Assembly: GCA_019925095.2 (NCBI GenBank)
Contig: CM034395.1
Coordinates: forward strand, 12,073,713 to 12,137,712
Source: Dendrolimus kikuchii
Lineage: Eukaryota > Arthropoda > Insecta > Lepidoptera > Lasiocampidae
DNA: 64,000 nt
Direction: 5' to 3'
Below the pieces are notes generated by a model. That model made no database searches, was not told the origin of the DNA, and was given only the letters and a program-made list of their open reading frames with translations. Below, piece by piece: positions 34,049-45,600 of this stretch (the first letter of the stretch is position 1; each line of letters opens with the position of its first letter). The position numbers were made by a program, and so were the translations under genes.

Positions 34049-34513
34049 GCGGGCGGCGCGGGTGGGGCCCCTAGGGGTATAGGGGTTCTCACTCACACGC
34101 ACATGCCGTCGAGATGAGAGCGTGAGTGTTCCGCGCGCGCTCATCTCTCTTCCCGTGGGGCGCGTTACAGACCGCCCCACGCATGGACTAGACTTATCAG
34201 TACACGGGGAATACGTCCTCCGGCATAGGAAGAGGCCCAGTGAGGGGGACCCACGCCTGCCAGGGCACGCGGAGTTGGGAATCCCGCATTCACGTAGCCC
34301 TGGCATAAGGTGCAGGACGGAACACCCAGGGGTTTTAGTGGGTATCCCTAACTGGGGAGTGGCAATAGCGTGGCACCGGTTCTGACCGGATACGCTAGTG
34401 CCCCCCCGATCTGGCGAATCCCACACTCACACGGGTCGCGAACATCCCCTCGGGCTTCTGTGCCTGTCGCGGCTTAGTCCTCAAACGCATTTCCCCTGGC
34501 CAAAAAATAAAAA
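33470..34513 (+). mobile_element. R1-clade-like LINE, 5'-truncated, with 15-bp target duplication
   Basis: GGGTTTCGCCACAGT occurs at 33455-33469 and again at 34514-34528, bracketing a GC-rich insert that ends in CCAAAAAATAAAAA. The target is the mariner gene, and the two mariner halves rejoin if one copy and the insert are removed. The insert holds the C-terminal end of an ORF2 and a 3' UTR of about 465 bp with two hairpins (34258-34305 and 34361-34402). At the 5' junction a 21-bp unit (GGGGCACCAGACCCGCGCCT plus C) is present twice with a 22-bp period, as if template slippage occurred during integration. Confidence 0.92.
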
Positions 34514-34617
34514 GGGTTTCGCCACAGTCTGTGAAGCCTGACCGGCCTTTGACCACGATCTTTTTTGCACGTTCTTGTCGTACGTGATTCCATTTTCATC
34601 ACCAGTTATCAGCTTCT

Positions 34618-35058
34618 TCAAAAATGGTTCGATTTCATTACGTCGTAACAAAGAATCACAAATGAGTGTACACGGTTCATTAGGTTTCTTTCAGTGAGCT
34701 CATGAGGCACCCAAATATCGAGCTTATTTGTGTACCCAGCTTTTTTCAAATGCGCCAAAACCGTTTTGTGGTCAATTCCCAGTTCTCCAGCTACATCGTA
34801 ACTACTAATATGCCGACCTTGCTCCACTTTTTCAAAAATAGCATCAATTTTGTCCGTAACAGGGCGACCAGAGCGACGTGCATCTTTGATATCAAAATTT
34901 CCGGATTGAAAACGCTTAAACCAAATTTGCGCTACTCTCACAGATACTGCATTAGATCCATAAACATCACAAATTTTTTTCGCGGCTTGTGTTGCATTTT
35001 TACCTTTTTTGTAGTAAAATTTTAAAATGTGTCGAATTTCTTCATTAGATTCACTCAT
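34618..35058 (-). pseudogene. mariner transposase, N-terminal part
   Basis: 147 codons from ATG. Residues about 1-110 are the paired-type DNA-binding region with two helix-turn-helix motifs (NATQAAKKICDVYG and SSYDVAGELGIDHKTVLAHL). The WVPHEL motif, typical of mariners, is present near residue 116. After about residue 130 the frame slips: the expected continuation with LLRRNEIEPFLKKLITGDE lies in another frame. It binds its own TIRs in an active element. Confidence 0.9.
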
Positions 35059-35242
35059 TTTAACAATAAGAAAAACAAATGAAAATCACACATTTTCCTA
35101 ATTTGAATTTGGAATTGTCTTCTTTAAAATTAAAACTTTTTAATGATACCAAAACTTGCCAGATACAAATAGTATACCCAAAGAGATCTTATTACAAGTT
35201 CATACATACTATATGCGAAAAGACTTTTTCCCCAACCTATTA

Positions 35243-36785
35243 TGTTCCCTCTAAGTATTGGAAAATTCTGAAATAAAGATGGTGACGCTCAAAAACATTT
35301 TCAATGAAAATTTGTTTGATAATTTAAGTAATATTTTGTATTAGAGATATTTCGATTAATTGTTTTTTTGAGATTACGCAGCCAAATTACAAAAATAAAC
35401 ATTTGATACCTTTAAGGAGCCCTTCATTACCCTATTTTGAACTTAAAGTAAAGGCTGTTTTTTAAGCAATAATATTACGCTATTGCTGTTGTGTGACATT
35501 ATTTACACCCATTGATATATTAATATTGTAATCTGCTCTAATCACAAGAATCAAATCTTTGTTGCGTATCATATACCACGCAGTTTTCTAACCTAATTTT
35601 GCTAATTACTTTATTCAGGTATCACTGCGAAAGAAAACATCGTGAATGAAAGTAAAACATTCCACATCGATATAACCGATACGTGAAATTCGCTAACTCA
35701 TCTTTGATAAGTGTGGTGGACATACCGACCACATCCTTAAATTGATGAGGCTTGAATCTAGCCATAGGATGCTATGCGCTGATATTTTATCTCTGAACAA
35801 AAGGATTTCGTAATTCTCAAACACTTATGTAATCCCATGGAATTTAAACACACATAAATAGTTAACGGCGTTCAATATTCTGTGACGATGTACCTAAATG
35901 ATTTAAAAAAATGGGCAAATCTACGGTCAATATATAATATTATTGCAATAAACATGCAATTTGGAAAAAATGCAAGGAGATAAGTATATATACAGCAGTT
36001 TATTACTTATCACAATAATCAATTATAAAAAAGTAAAACAATAGATGGTCTATTGTTGAGAGCCATCTAACCTAACTTTAAAAATAACCTCTGGCGGTCG
36101 GTGCGGCGTACGTATTATGTGGTGCAGAGTAGTATTAGATAAGACTTGAATTATATATCAAAGGAAACCAATGCACTTACGTTTATAACGAGACAAAACT
36201 TGTAATATAACAATAATAACGCAAATCACGATAACATTTCTTTCGAATTTAAATTTAGTGCAATTATATGTGCGACACAATTCATTAGCACACATGCATT
36301 GATGCGAGGTGACTGCGATTTATTTTGCTGATCATTAAGCTTTTGGGTAGCATCATGTTTCTTTACTTAGTAATGTAGAACACAATGTAAACGTAACAAT
36401 CTCTTTCAAAATTAAATATAATTAACTATGCCATTATTTTCCAGGTGATTTTATATTTGTCTATAATGTTAATTATACCATTTGAAAATAGGTATCGTAA
36501 AGATTTTGCGACAAAATATTAATAGATTTTGATCTATATTAGATTTTTAACGTTTTAATTGATACGATTTGTTAGGGTGTAAACTATTTTATATCCTTCA
36601 TCTTAAGCGAAAGTACACACACCAAATTTCATGATAATCGATTGTTTCTGTTCCGGTCGCATATACCTACTTCGATTTCCAATGCCGCGGAAACAAACCA
36701 GTGATCAATTTCCATCAAGTAGGCCATTTGCCTGCTTAGGGCAATAAAAAATACTATGTTCTGTTATAAAATATGTTCCGCGGTA
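35243..36785. other. intergenic stretch, nothing recognised
   Basis: AT-rich, with no coding signature. A short stretch near 36590-36720 (CCAAATTTCATGATAATCGA) resembles the consensus of lepidopteran repeats but has no definable ends. Confidence 0.4.
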
Positions 36786-36789
36786 CACG

Positions 36790-36975
36790 GATAGAAATAT
36801 GTTCTAGGTAGGATCAAATCCTATCCGGGAGCAAACACCGTTTAGGCCAGTTTTCTGAAATAATGTACACATTGTTACAATCACCACGTTATGATAGTAT
36901 AAAAACATCGTGAGGATAGATGCACATCGAGGTTACTAATGTGTGAAAGCCGCCTATTAGACTTGCTTGGTTGGT
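36790..36975 (+). mobile_element. diverged SINE body
   Basis: GGATCAAATCCTATCCGGGA (box-B-like), then GGCCAGTTTTCTGAAATAAT, CATTGTTACAATCACCACGT and GATGCACATCGAGGTTACTA follow the same order as the SINE at 59880-60070 and, reversed, that at 56750. It is old and has lost most of the head. Confidence 0.6.
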
Positions 36976-37087
36976 ATAATGTGTCATAAAATGGGGAAGA
37001 GGTCAGCACCGTGTTATTTATGACTCTTTAATGTTAAAACTATAATTAAAATATATACAGTCTACTACATTTACGTTCTAAGGGTTA

Positions 37088-37105
37088 ACAATGATTAAGC
37101 TTAAT
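37088..37105. repeat. 18-bp perfect palindrome
   Basis: ATGATTAAGCTTAATCAT within AT-rich DNA. Short enough to arise by chance. Confidence 0.8.
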
Positions 37106-37884
37106 CATCAAATTGCTTTTACCGTCGATGACCTGATGTTGATTGCGAAATGTTGATTGCATTAGAAATGTATGTATTAACAATCGCTTAAAATACATTC
37201 ATACTAATACATTAAATTATATTACACCTATTAAAATTACTAATTATATGTGCCTATTAAGTATTTTTATAAATTAAACTTACTTGTATAATATGTAATT
37301 ATTTTATATATGTTTATAATATTGAATAAAATATGATTAAAGTAACTGCATATCATATAATATATGTATGTATACCACATTCCACCGAGTTGATGATCGA
37401 TTCAATGACACATTATTCCTGCCACGGGTTGTCTGGAAGAGATCTCTTCTTAACGATAAGACTGTTTATGTAATGGTGTACTTAGAATAAAGAGTTATCT
37501 CTCTAAATATAAAACTAAGCTTGTTTGAACTACTAAATATTTCTTTAATGAAAGAGGTTACTAGAATTGAAATCATCCAGTAAAAAACATAACTCTGAAA
37601 ATCATGGATACCTATAGAACATAACTATAATGCTACAGGTCATTTTAGTCTACATTTTTTACTGGTTTGGTCTAAAAAAGTGTTTTTAATAGTAATACTT
37701 CAAGAAGCGGAAGAATAACCTGTAGCGCGCCATCTAGGAGGAGTTTTTCAGTATTTTTCTTCCACTTTTTTTGTATACCTATCGTTTTCTAAATCGAAAA
37801 CTAGAAAAATGACAATTTTATACGAGATTTGGTTTAATTAATACATTATGACACTACAGATTTGCCTTTTGTGTATATTATTTT

Positions 37885-38000
37885 TTAATTGGGAATCTGG
37901 TAAACAAGCAGACGGCCTACCTAATGGAAAATAGCTAGGGGTACCTTCGCCTATAGATGATTGCAACGCAGGGGTAAAGCTAAGCGTCGCCAGCCTTAAG
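37885..38000 (+). repeat. dispersed repeat family A, diverged copy
   Basis: CAAGCAGACGGCCTACCTAATGG, CCTTCGCCTATAGATGATTG and CAACGCAGGGGTAAAGCTAA keep the order of the family A copies with many changes. Confidence 0.65.
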
Positions 38001-38329
38001 GACGGAGATCAGACAAGAAAAATGAGATATAGAGCTTGCGGGGAAGTAAGAAGTGGGAATCGGATATTTAAGAAGTCCTTAATTAATCCAAACGTGAAGA
38101 GGCTCAAAGTCTACCGTTATGTAATAGTTTATCCTAAAGATGATAAGCTCATTTATTCATAATAGTGTTGTTACACGTCAAGGATTCATAATAGATACAT
38201 TATTACTAAATTTGAAATTAATAAAGTGTCATAAATTTTCATATTCAATCAAATGTCATAAATTTTCATATTTTGTGAACTCTTTCAAGCAGTAGAAGGT
38301 GTGCTCGATGAAATTGAGGTACCTATTAA

Positions 38330-38790
38330 CTTAAGCCGCGTACCCATATGCGAGCCGTAACTGTAACCGAACGCATACTGTAACGTGCTCGAATGTGGAT
38401 GGTGAAAATCATCTTCGCTCGCGACGCCCAACGAGACGCCTTTGACCGCATACTCAACAGCGAGCTGTAACCGTAACCGTATAGTGCTCTAGCGTAGACG
38501 CGTGATACGATCTTCACTCACGACGTCCAACGAGCCGCATTTGGCCGTGGACTCGTCTGCGAGCCGAGCAGAAACAGTAACGAAGTTTTAGTGTGGTCAT
38601 GGTTCACGATATGCACTGTGAGCACCGAATTTAACCGGTGCCTTTGACGGTACCGACTGCCGCGGCAAAAACCTACAACCATCGGCTCGTTGCGGGTCGC
38701 TCGCAGTGCGCTCGTGAGCCACGTCCACGCTATGATTTTAGTTATAGTAACTGTAACGGTAACGGGTACGAGTCGCAGATGTGTTATGCG
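38330..38790. repeat. degenerate tandem repeat island, ~100-bp unit
   Basis: Three diverged units start with GCGAGCCGTAACTGTAACCG (about 38352), GCGAGCTGTAACCGTAACCG (about 38460) and GCGAGCCGAGCAGAAACAGT (about 38559). In the first two the shared inner words CTTCGCTCGCGACGCCCAAC and CTTCACTCACGACGTCCAAC recur. The island is GC-richer than its surroundings. Its right edge has the inverse of the left edge (CGTACCC near 38340, GGGTACG near 38765), so it may be the inside of a TIR element. Confidence 0.55.
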
Positions 38791-39172
38791 GGTTTAAATA
38801 ATGATTCAGAGACAAGTTTTAAAATGTATAATTCCTTAATCCTTTTAGAAGAAAAAATATATATAAATAGTCTAATACATGAGTTACATAATAGAAAAAA
38901 ACTATTCTCTCGTTATAGGTATATTAAGGTTTAATGTGCTTTTAGACATAACGATATTCCCCTCTGTGCGACATGATAATATCATATTCTAAACAGCCAT
39001 ATACGAAAAAAATCGTAATAGGAGTATCAAAGTGCGGAAGTAATATTTATAAGGTAATACATTTTAGATCAAGGGCTAGGCCGTAGTATTTATTAATTGT
39101 AGGCTTTTGGTCGTAAAGGAATGTTAAGCATGACACTCATCCTAAGACGAGGAATGTCGAATATTTTGTGAA

Positions 39173-39355
39173 ATGAAAGCAAAGAACGGGAAAGTGAGTC
39201 CCGGTGTTCATTTGGGAAATGAACCAGGCGGTCACAATATTAGGCTTAGCGACGCGCAATGCGACGAGGTTGAAGCCGAGCGCGACATCTCGGAGCATAC
39301 ATACGTCATAAATATTAACACTTTACCTTTTGGTCGCCTATCTCGTCGCGTTTAG
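39173..39355 (+). other. 60-codon frame of unknown nature
   Basis: A small GC-richer open frame (starts MKAKNGKVSPGV, ends GRLSRRV) between repeats. No known domain and no splice or expression evidence. Probably part of a decayed element. Confidence 0.15.
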
Positions 39356-39508
39356 TAGTGGTTTATAGCGAAAATATTGTGGCCTTGCCGTATGGAAGCG
39401 ATCTAGAAGACTATGGATGAGGAAAGTTAATACCAAAAGCTAAGCAGTGAAATTTTTTGTTTAATATTGCTTCTATAACAAATATAATGAAAGAAGATAG
39501 GTGTACAT

Positions 39509-40069
39509 ACATACATACATAACTTCACGCCAGTTCCCTTGCGGGGTAGGCACGAACAACAGAGCGCCATTTAGGCCCATTCTTACACACCTCACTTGCT
39601 TCTTTGACATTCATAACTCTTGTCATGCACACTCGTCTGTTCTTAAGGCTCCTGACATCACCCTCCGCTAGTACACGATCAATTTGATCATGGAAGGTGT
39701 GTCTTGGCCTTCCACGACTTCTGCATCCATCCACTTTTGCATTGTATATCTGTTTAGTCATTCTTTCATCATGCATTCTTTCCACATGCCCGAACCACCG
39801 GAGCATTCCTTTCCTTACCTTCACCCCGACACTCTCTTTCAGACCAACTCTCTTTCTTACTTCGGTATTACGAACGCGGTCCGCGAGCGTCACTCCGCAG
39901 ATTTTGCGCAGTGCTCGCATCTCAACCGCGTTTACTCTACTTTCATGCTCTCTCTTCCATACCCAACTCTCGCTTCCATACGTGAGCGTAGGTACCAGCA
40001 CCGCGTTGTGTATGGCGAGCTGGGCCTTCTGGCTGAGGTTCTTAGCGCCTAGAAGTTTACCTAACGTAC
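39509..40069 (-). mobile_element. RTE-like LINE, 5'-truncated, frame intact
   Basis: This is the minus-strand counterpart of the copy at 17332-17915, nearly identical to it, with an uninterrupted frame from [10 protein letters not shown] through [20 protein letters not shown] to AYPARELA and stop, then CATA-type tail repeats. Possible target duplication: ATAGGTGTACAT at 39497-39508 and ATAGGCGTACAT at 40070-40081, one mismatch. Only about 180 residues of the reverse transcriptase C-terminal tail remain, so it cannot move by itself. Confidence 0.88.
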
Positions 40070-40081
40070 ATAGGCGTACAT

Positions 40082-42507
40082 TAGAGAGTAATTGATGATT
40101 GATGAGATTGTACATTGCCCACTAACAAAGATCCTAAAAATCTGAAACTTTAATGTGTGATATAATATGACTGCATCCGGATGTAGGTATAAGGACCGTT
40201 AGTAACAAAAGAGAATATAAGCGAAAAATAAACGAGGCAAGTGATAGAAAATCACAATTCAAAAAAGCGACCCTGTTGGCTATATAAACAAAATCCGGCC
40301 AATCTATCGATGAAGGGAAATATTAACCGCAATTTACATATAATTTAAACTTTAAAACGTGTTACGTTTTCATTTCACCTAATAGAAGCTGTAACGTCAA
40401 ACGGTCTATTTTGGATTTTAAATGAAATTTATATCAAAGATCAAACACTTGGTTAAACTTTTCAAACTAAATCTTCTTCAAATTACCTTGTATGAACCTT
40501 GACTTGGGTATGATAAATATTTACCTAAAGCGACCTTTAATAATTATTGATGACTCTTTTAGGTATCACACTTCTAATAAGTAAATGAGCGTTAATAATT
40601 AACTATCATCTCTGGTAGCTTAGTTGCTAAAGAACACGCGTCTCATTCCAATGGAGCGTGTTCTATTGTCTGGGAAACACACTGTCAAGGTAATTTGTTA
40701 TTGCAATAGTTACGAACTTAAATGTAAAAGTAAACATAGTGACGAAACCTGATCGAGATAACCGGTATGTGAAACCCTCCAATTTGACTTAGATAAACGA
40801 TAATAATAAGATAATTAATAAGTATATTACACATACATCACTGTCACAACATACATACATTTAACAGTAACGCTCCACAAAATGGAATAAGTACTAATAA
40901 ATAATAAATACTAACAGAGTTTAAATTATTAAGAACACCCAACAACAACGACATAAATAAAACACAACAAATTTCATATGTAAACAACAAAACACGTACA
41001 AATTAACACTTAAAAATAAAACGAGAATCTAAGGTATAGAACAAAAGTCCGTAATCGCTAGATTTTTTTTTGTAAGATACCGCCGGTTTCCCTAAAATGG
41101 AGAGCCCTAGGCCTAATGTTAGGACGGTTAAAGCAACTATATAAAATGTTATATATACAAGAAAATTCGGTATCTGTCTGTGTTTTAACATTTAAGTAAA
41201 AACTGCTTTAAATGGTCCCTAATAACAAATGGCTGTTTTTAGAATTATTGTCTGTTATTGTCTAACTTGTTTGTCTCGAATAAAATGACTCGACGAATAT
41301 CAAAGAAGATTTTGAAGATTAAAACACAAATTTTATCTTAAACTTTAGTGTATATTTCATTTACATATCTTGCAATATTCAGAAGATATAAAAATAAGTT
41401 TTGTAATCCTGCCCCAAAAGAATCGCGGACACAGCTGGTATGAAATAATTAAAGATTGTAATAATATTACTATATATTACGATGCGATCAAATGTACCTT
41501 TTATTACACATATTTCTATTATCAAGGCTTTTCACGCAATTTTGACTAACGTAAATTTCGACTCCGTATGTAGTGAAAACCATTATGTTTTAAGGCATAA
41601 GAAGTATCCCATATTTACCTATGCTATCTATCAGATTTTTATGGTAATCAGTGATTTTCTAAAGCCATGAAAAACTAAACATCCAAACAAATTTATGCAC
41701 ATTTATATGCATATTTGTATGAATAGATTTAAGGTTGTAGTAACTTTCGTCGACATTAACGGGACCACTTATGTCGTTCAATTTTGATTATTCAACTAAA
41801 GTTATCAATGTTCATTCAAAGTCATGGAATACAGTCGTCTCCTTTTAGTTCCGTACGTTTTAACTAAATTGATTCAATTTGGTTGATTCGTCCGGTATCT
41901 GCATTAGATGAGTTTAAAAATTAAAAAAAAAACACTTCATTGAATTTGAAGAAGAAAGCTATAAAGAAATATTCTTACAGGCTATTATTGAAAATTTCTA
42001 AGCTTAGACGTACAATAAAATTACATATTTTCCCACAAACGGAAAGCAAACAATATAAAGTATATGCATCAAGTCAGGCGGCGTCATGGCTTTGAGCAAA
42101 TCGTTATCGACATATATTCATTAACATGATCTGGTTAACGATCACGTGGAAAATTGTTCGCTTTCTATCGTCCAAGGGGCATAAAAATGTATGAAGGTCG
42201 ATTGGTATTCTCCATACGTTGCTTGTCCTTGAACACGCGAGGAACTATTAAGTGTTGTAATTAGTGTATGTTCTTGTGAATTCGTCTTAGGTAAGCGAAC
42301 CATTGTTGAATTACGAATGGAGCCTCCAACTAAGATAAACATTTTAATGAATCTTATATACACCAGAATGTTTGTTGAACAAATAGATTCTACATCTATT
42401 ACAAAATACATATCAAATATCTTATGATTAAATATTTGTTCTGAAAACGTAATACAGGTTTTAGACTGAGAAGTACTTGTTCGGGAAATGGGAATTGTCG
42501 CAGGAAA
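40082..42507. other. intergenic stretch upstream of the Osiris gene
   Basis: AT-rich. Near 40612-40665 there is a SINE-head remnant (GGTAGCTTAGTTGCTAAAGA). A 62-codon minus-strand frame at 41003-41191 has a hydrophobic run but no other support. No convincing promoter elements were seen before 42508. Confidence 0.45.
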
Positions 42508-42696
42508 ATGACAAACACGACAATGCTATCACGATGGGAAAAACTCACTTTAATACCGCTGTTGACTGTGGCTTTAATCTCGCGTTGCCATGGAGATAAA
42601 GAAGACACAGACACCTATTTGAGTCAGTTCATAGCAGATTTATGGCAGGAGGGTGCTGATGTTGTTCGAATAATATGGAGAGACTGTTCTAAGAAA
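42508..42696 (+). CDS. Osiris gene exon 1: signal peptide and first Cys
   Basis: 63 codons in phase 0, donor GTATGT. Residues 1-29 look like a signal peptide, with cleavage probably after CHG. DTDTYLSQFIADLWQEGADV and VVRIIWRDCSKK are the family-typical acidic-helical start. It is followed by a 15.1-kb intron. Confidence 0.88.
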
Positions 42697-45600
42697 GTAT
42701 GTATTGAATTTTTTTTTTTCGCACAAGTTATTGTTAATTTAACCAAGGCTTTTTTGCGATTGTATTTGTTTTAGACTCTTAGTTTTATAGACTCTTATTT
42801 GTATTATAGACAGTTATTAGTTTTATAGACACGGATGCGTAGTATCGCTGTGGCTGTTCTTGTTTTGTTGTGTTCTTCCGTTGCTTGGATGGTTTGAAAA
42901 ATATGGTATAGGATATTTATAATTGCATCATCGGAAAAAGAGTTACAGGAGATGATAATAATTATGGATGATTCTTTTAAGAACAAGGTTATGAATGTGA
43001 ACAAGATGAAATTTATGGTGTTTGAAAGAGATGAAAGGATGACAATGTGTAACATACAAATAGGAAGTGAAAAACTAGAGCAAGTTAAAGAGTTTGTATA
43101 CCTAGGGTACATGTTTACAAGAGATAGAAAGCATGAGAGTGATATTTAAAGGAGATTAATAGCGGGTAATAAGGTGAATGGAGCACTTAATTCTTTTCTA
43201 AACAGCAGCAGCAGAAAAGCACTCCTGACTGTCCATCAAGGAGTGTTAGTACCAACGCTAGTATATGGCAGTGAAAGCTGGGTATGGCAGAAGAAATATG
43301 AACGTAGATATACGCAGTTGAAATGAGAGCTTTCAGAAGTATTTGTAAGGTTAATGTAAGTGATAATAATAATAAACAATTAGAAACAGTGTAATAAGGG
43401 AACGTTGCGGATTGAAAGAGGATGTAGTGACACGATTTCGAAAAAGAATGTTAAGGTGATTTGGGCATGTAGAGTGAATGAATGAAAACAGAATCACAAA
43501 ATAAGTATAATATGACAGCAAAGTGAGTTGTAGAGTAGAGTCGGTGCCGGTCGACCGCGACGTACTCACCATGATCAAATTGAAGATATTTTGAAGAAAG
43601 ATCATGTATGTGAAAAGCACTTAAAAGAAGCGTACCCTTACCCCATTGAGTAACAGGCGTGACAATATACGTGTAGTTATGTTATAAAATATATTTATTA
43701 TACAAACAGATGTTGTTATTATAGTAAAAGGATACACCCCTAATAATTTCGTCATGTCTGCGCGTGCATGTGTCTGGGTATGTAACAGTCATTTAACCTA
43801 GAGACTATTAACACTACATAGATATTTGCATACATAAGGGCGAAGTGTACGCCACATGATACCGCTATAAAATAGTGTAGTAAATCTGCAACAAAAAGAT
43901 AGGGTAGACTCTATTGAGTAAATGAGAGACGAAAAAAATAAATGCACAAGGCGTCTTTTTAAATTAAAAATGCGTTGCAACATCTTGTATTATACTGTAT
44001 ATAGAATGATAAATAAGTTAAGTCGTAACAAATGTGCCTCTCCTTTCTAAATTTAGGGAAATTCTGTACATTTTAAAAACATTTAGGCACTTAGAAAAGC
44101 AGTTTGAGTAGAATACGTCGATTAATTTTTGGTATAATGCTATTTTCTTACACGCTTTTTAAGTTCAGTGGTTACGGAACTTTTTATCACTGGACAGACA
44201 TCAGATTGGCTAATTTACGAAATTTGTTCGCCGACAAAGAAGTGATGTTCTGACTGATTATAAATTTTGGTGCATCTCTATGAAAACATTTTTAATATTA
44301 AAATATGAAACATTTTGTATGAAACATAAAATATGAAACATATTAGAGTACTGAAAGGTAGGTAATTTAACCCTTCATTTCGAAATCCAAAGGACGACGG
44401 GATCAAAAGGTATTGGGTTTACCTTGAGACATCAAATATTTAAAACTGAGATCCTATTTCAGTTTCACCCGAGATGTTACACTCTGTAATAGACTAGAAT
44501 GATCATTTATCTATTAAGGCAAGATATTACGGTTACTTCAATGATATGTTATATCCAATTCATGTTATGTTCTTTTTTTAAATGTCTGTCTCCACACGAT
44601 TTATCTATCTAGTCATTCAAATTTCAAAACAATCTTTAAGAGAAAGCCACAGAAAAATTGTGAGTTCTTATAGCAATAGAAACACAATTCGTGCTGTAAA
44701 TTAAACTATATTCACCACACACCACCATATTTCATGAAAAAGAAAACGACACAGTAACACATTAAAGTTCTCGCCTAAAACTCCAATATGATTATGGTTG
44801 TGTGTATTTTTTTTTTCTGAAACGTAATCGAAAACGGTAATCACATTTGAATAAAACTCATATTGCTAAATTTAAAACGTACGGCCCTGTGACGTGTCGT
44901 ACATTCGGAAATACTTTTTTCAATTGGAACGTATTAGCATCCCAAACGGGGCTTTGCTCTTCAATATTGGTCTAGTCTACGGATTTTATTATACATGTTT
45001 TATTTTTTAAATTAATTAACTGTTTATTGAATGATAAATATGTAATGATGTTAGTATATAAATAGATTATGTACGAGTAAATAAAAATTTATGCGTACTA
45101 TAACGTGGAGAGCAAAATTTTCGACCATTTTAATTTTAATAATAAATACATAGATAAGTTGACAATCTAAGCAACTAGTACACTTTTTATCTTACAAAAC
45201 TTTACAACCTCTTTACATTTGAATGAGTGTAAAGAGTATGGCTATTTCATAATTGTTCCAAGTCAAATAACTTTTTAAAATATATTAATCAAGTTATAAG
45301 ATTAGTCATGTATCAGGGAAAATGCATTTGCTGATGTCATAAATATTGTTTTCTGAATCGAACATGTAAAAGATCTTATACTGTACCCATATATTCCATT
45401 TATTATAGTTTAATACTACTCAAACATTCTTACTTACGTTAAAGCACTGCTCTCAGAAGCTTTAGGTCTTTGTCTACACAATTAAGTATGCAAAGATGGC
45501 TATATTCTATGCTAGTGATGTACCTTATCAGTCTAAACAAATGTTCATAGCAGTTCATAAGATATTTATAACGATCCAAATACTGGATATCAATAATTTT

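Larger units (their letters stand above)
32895..35240 (-). mobile_element. mariner (DD34D type), interrupted by an R1-like LINE
   Basis: Terminal inverted repeats TTAGGTTGGGGAAAAAGT (left) and ATAGGTTGGGGAAAAAGT (right, reversed) are flanked by TA dinucleotides at 32893-32894 and 35241-35242. On the minus strand the transposase starts at 35058. Its N-terminal HTH region (MSESNEEIRHILKFYYKKGK, QIWFKRFQSGNFDI, GRPVTD) runs to a frameshift near 34660. The GDE, HHDNARPHTS and PDLAPSDF catalytic blocks follow, the last two on 33466-32972. The LINE insertion at 33470-34513 splits the gene between GDE and HHDN. The transposase is therefore inactive, though its sequence is otherwise well kept. Confidence 0.93.

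Noticed and set aside
33554..34082. GC-rich overlapping frames as separate host genes
   Set aside because: One frame is the zinc-knuckle tail of an R1-like LINE. The other frames are shadows caused by high GC.
38638..38934. 98-codon frame in the tandem repeat island
   Set aside because: It starts inside the degenerate repeat and runs into AT-rich sequence. No coding pattern.
41003..41191. Small membrane protein gene
   Set aside because: One hydrophobic run in a 62-codon frame, with no other coding evidence in AT-rich DNA.
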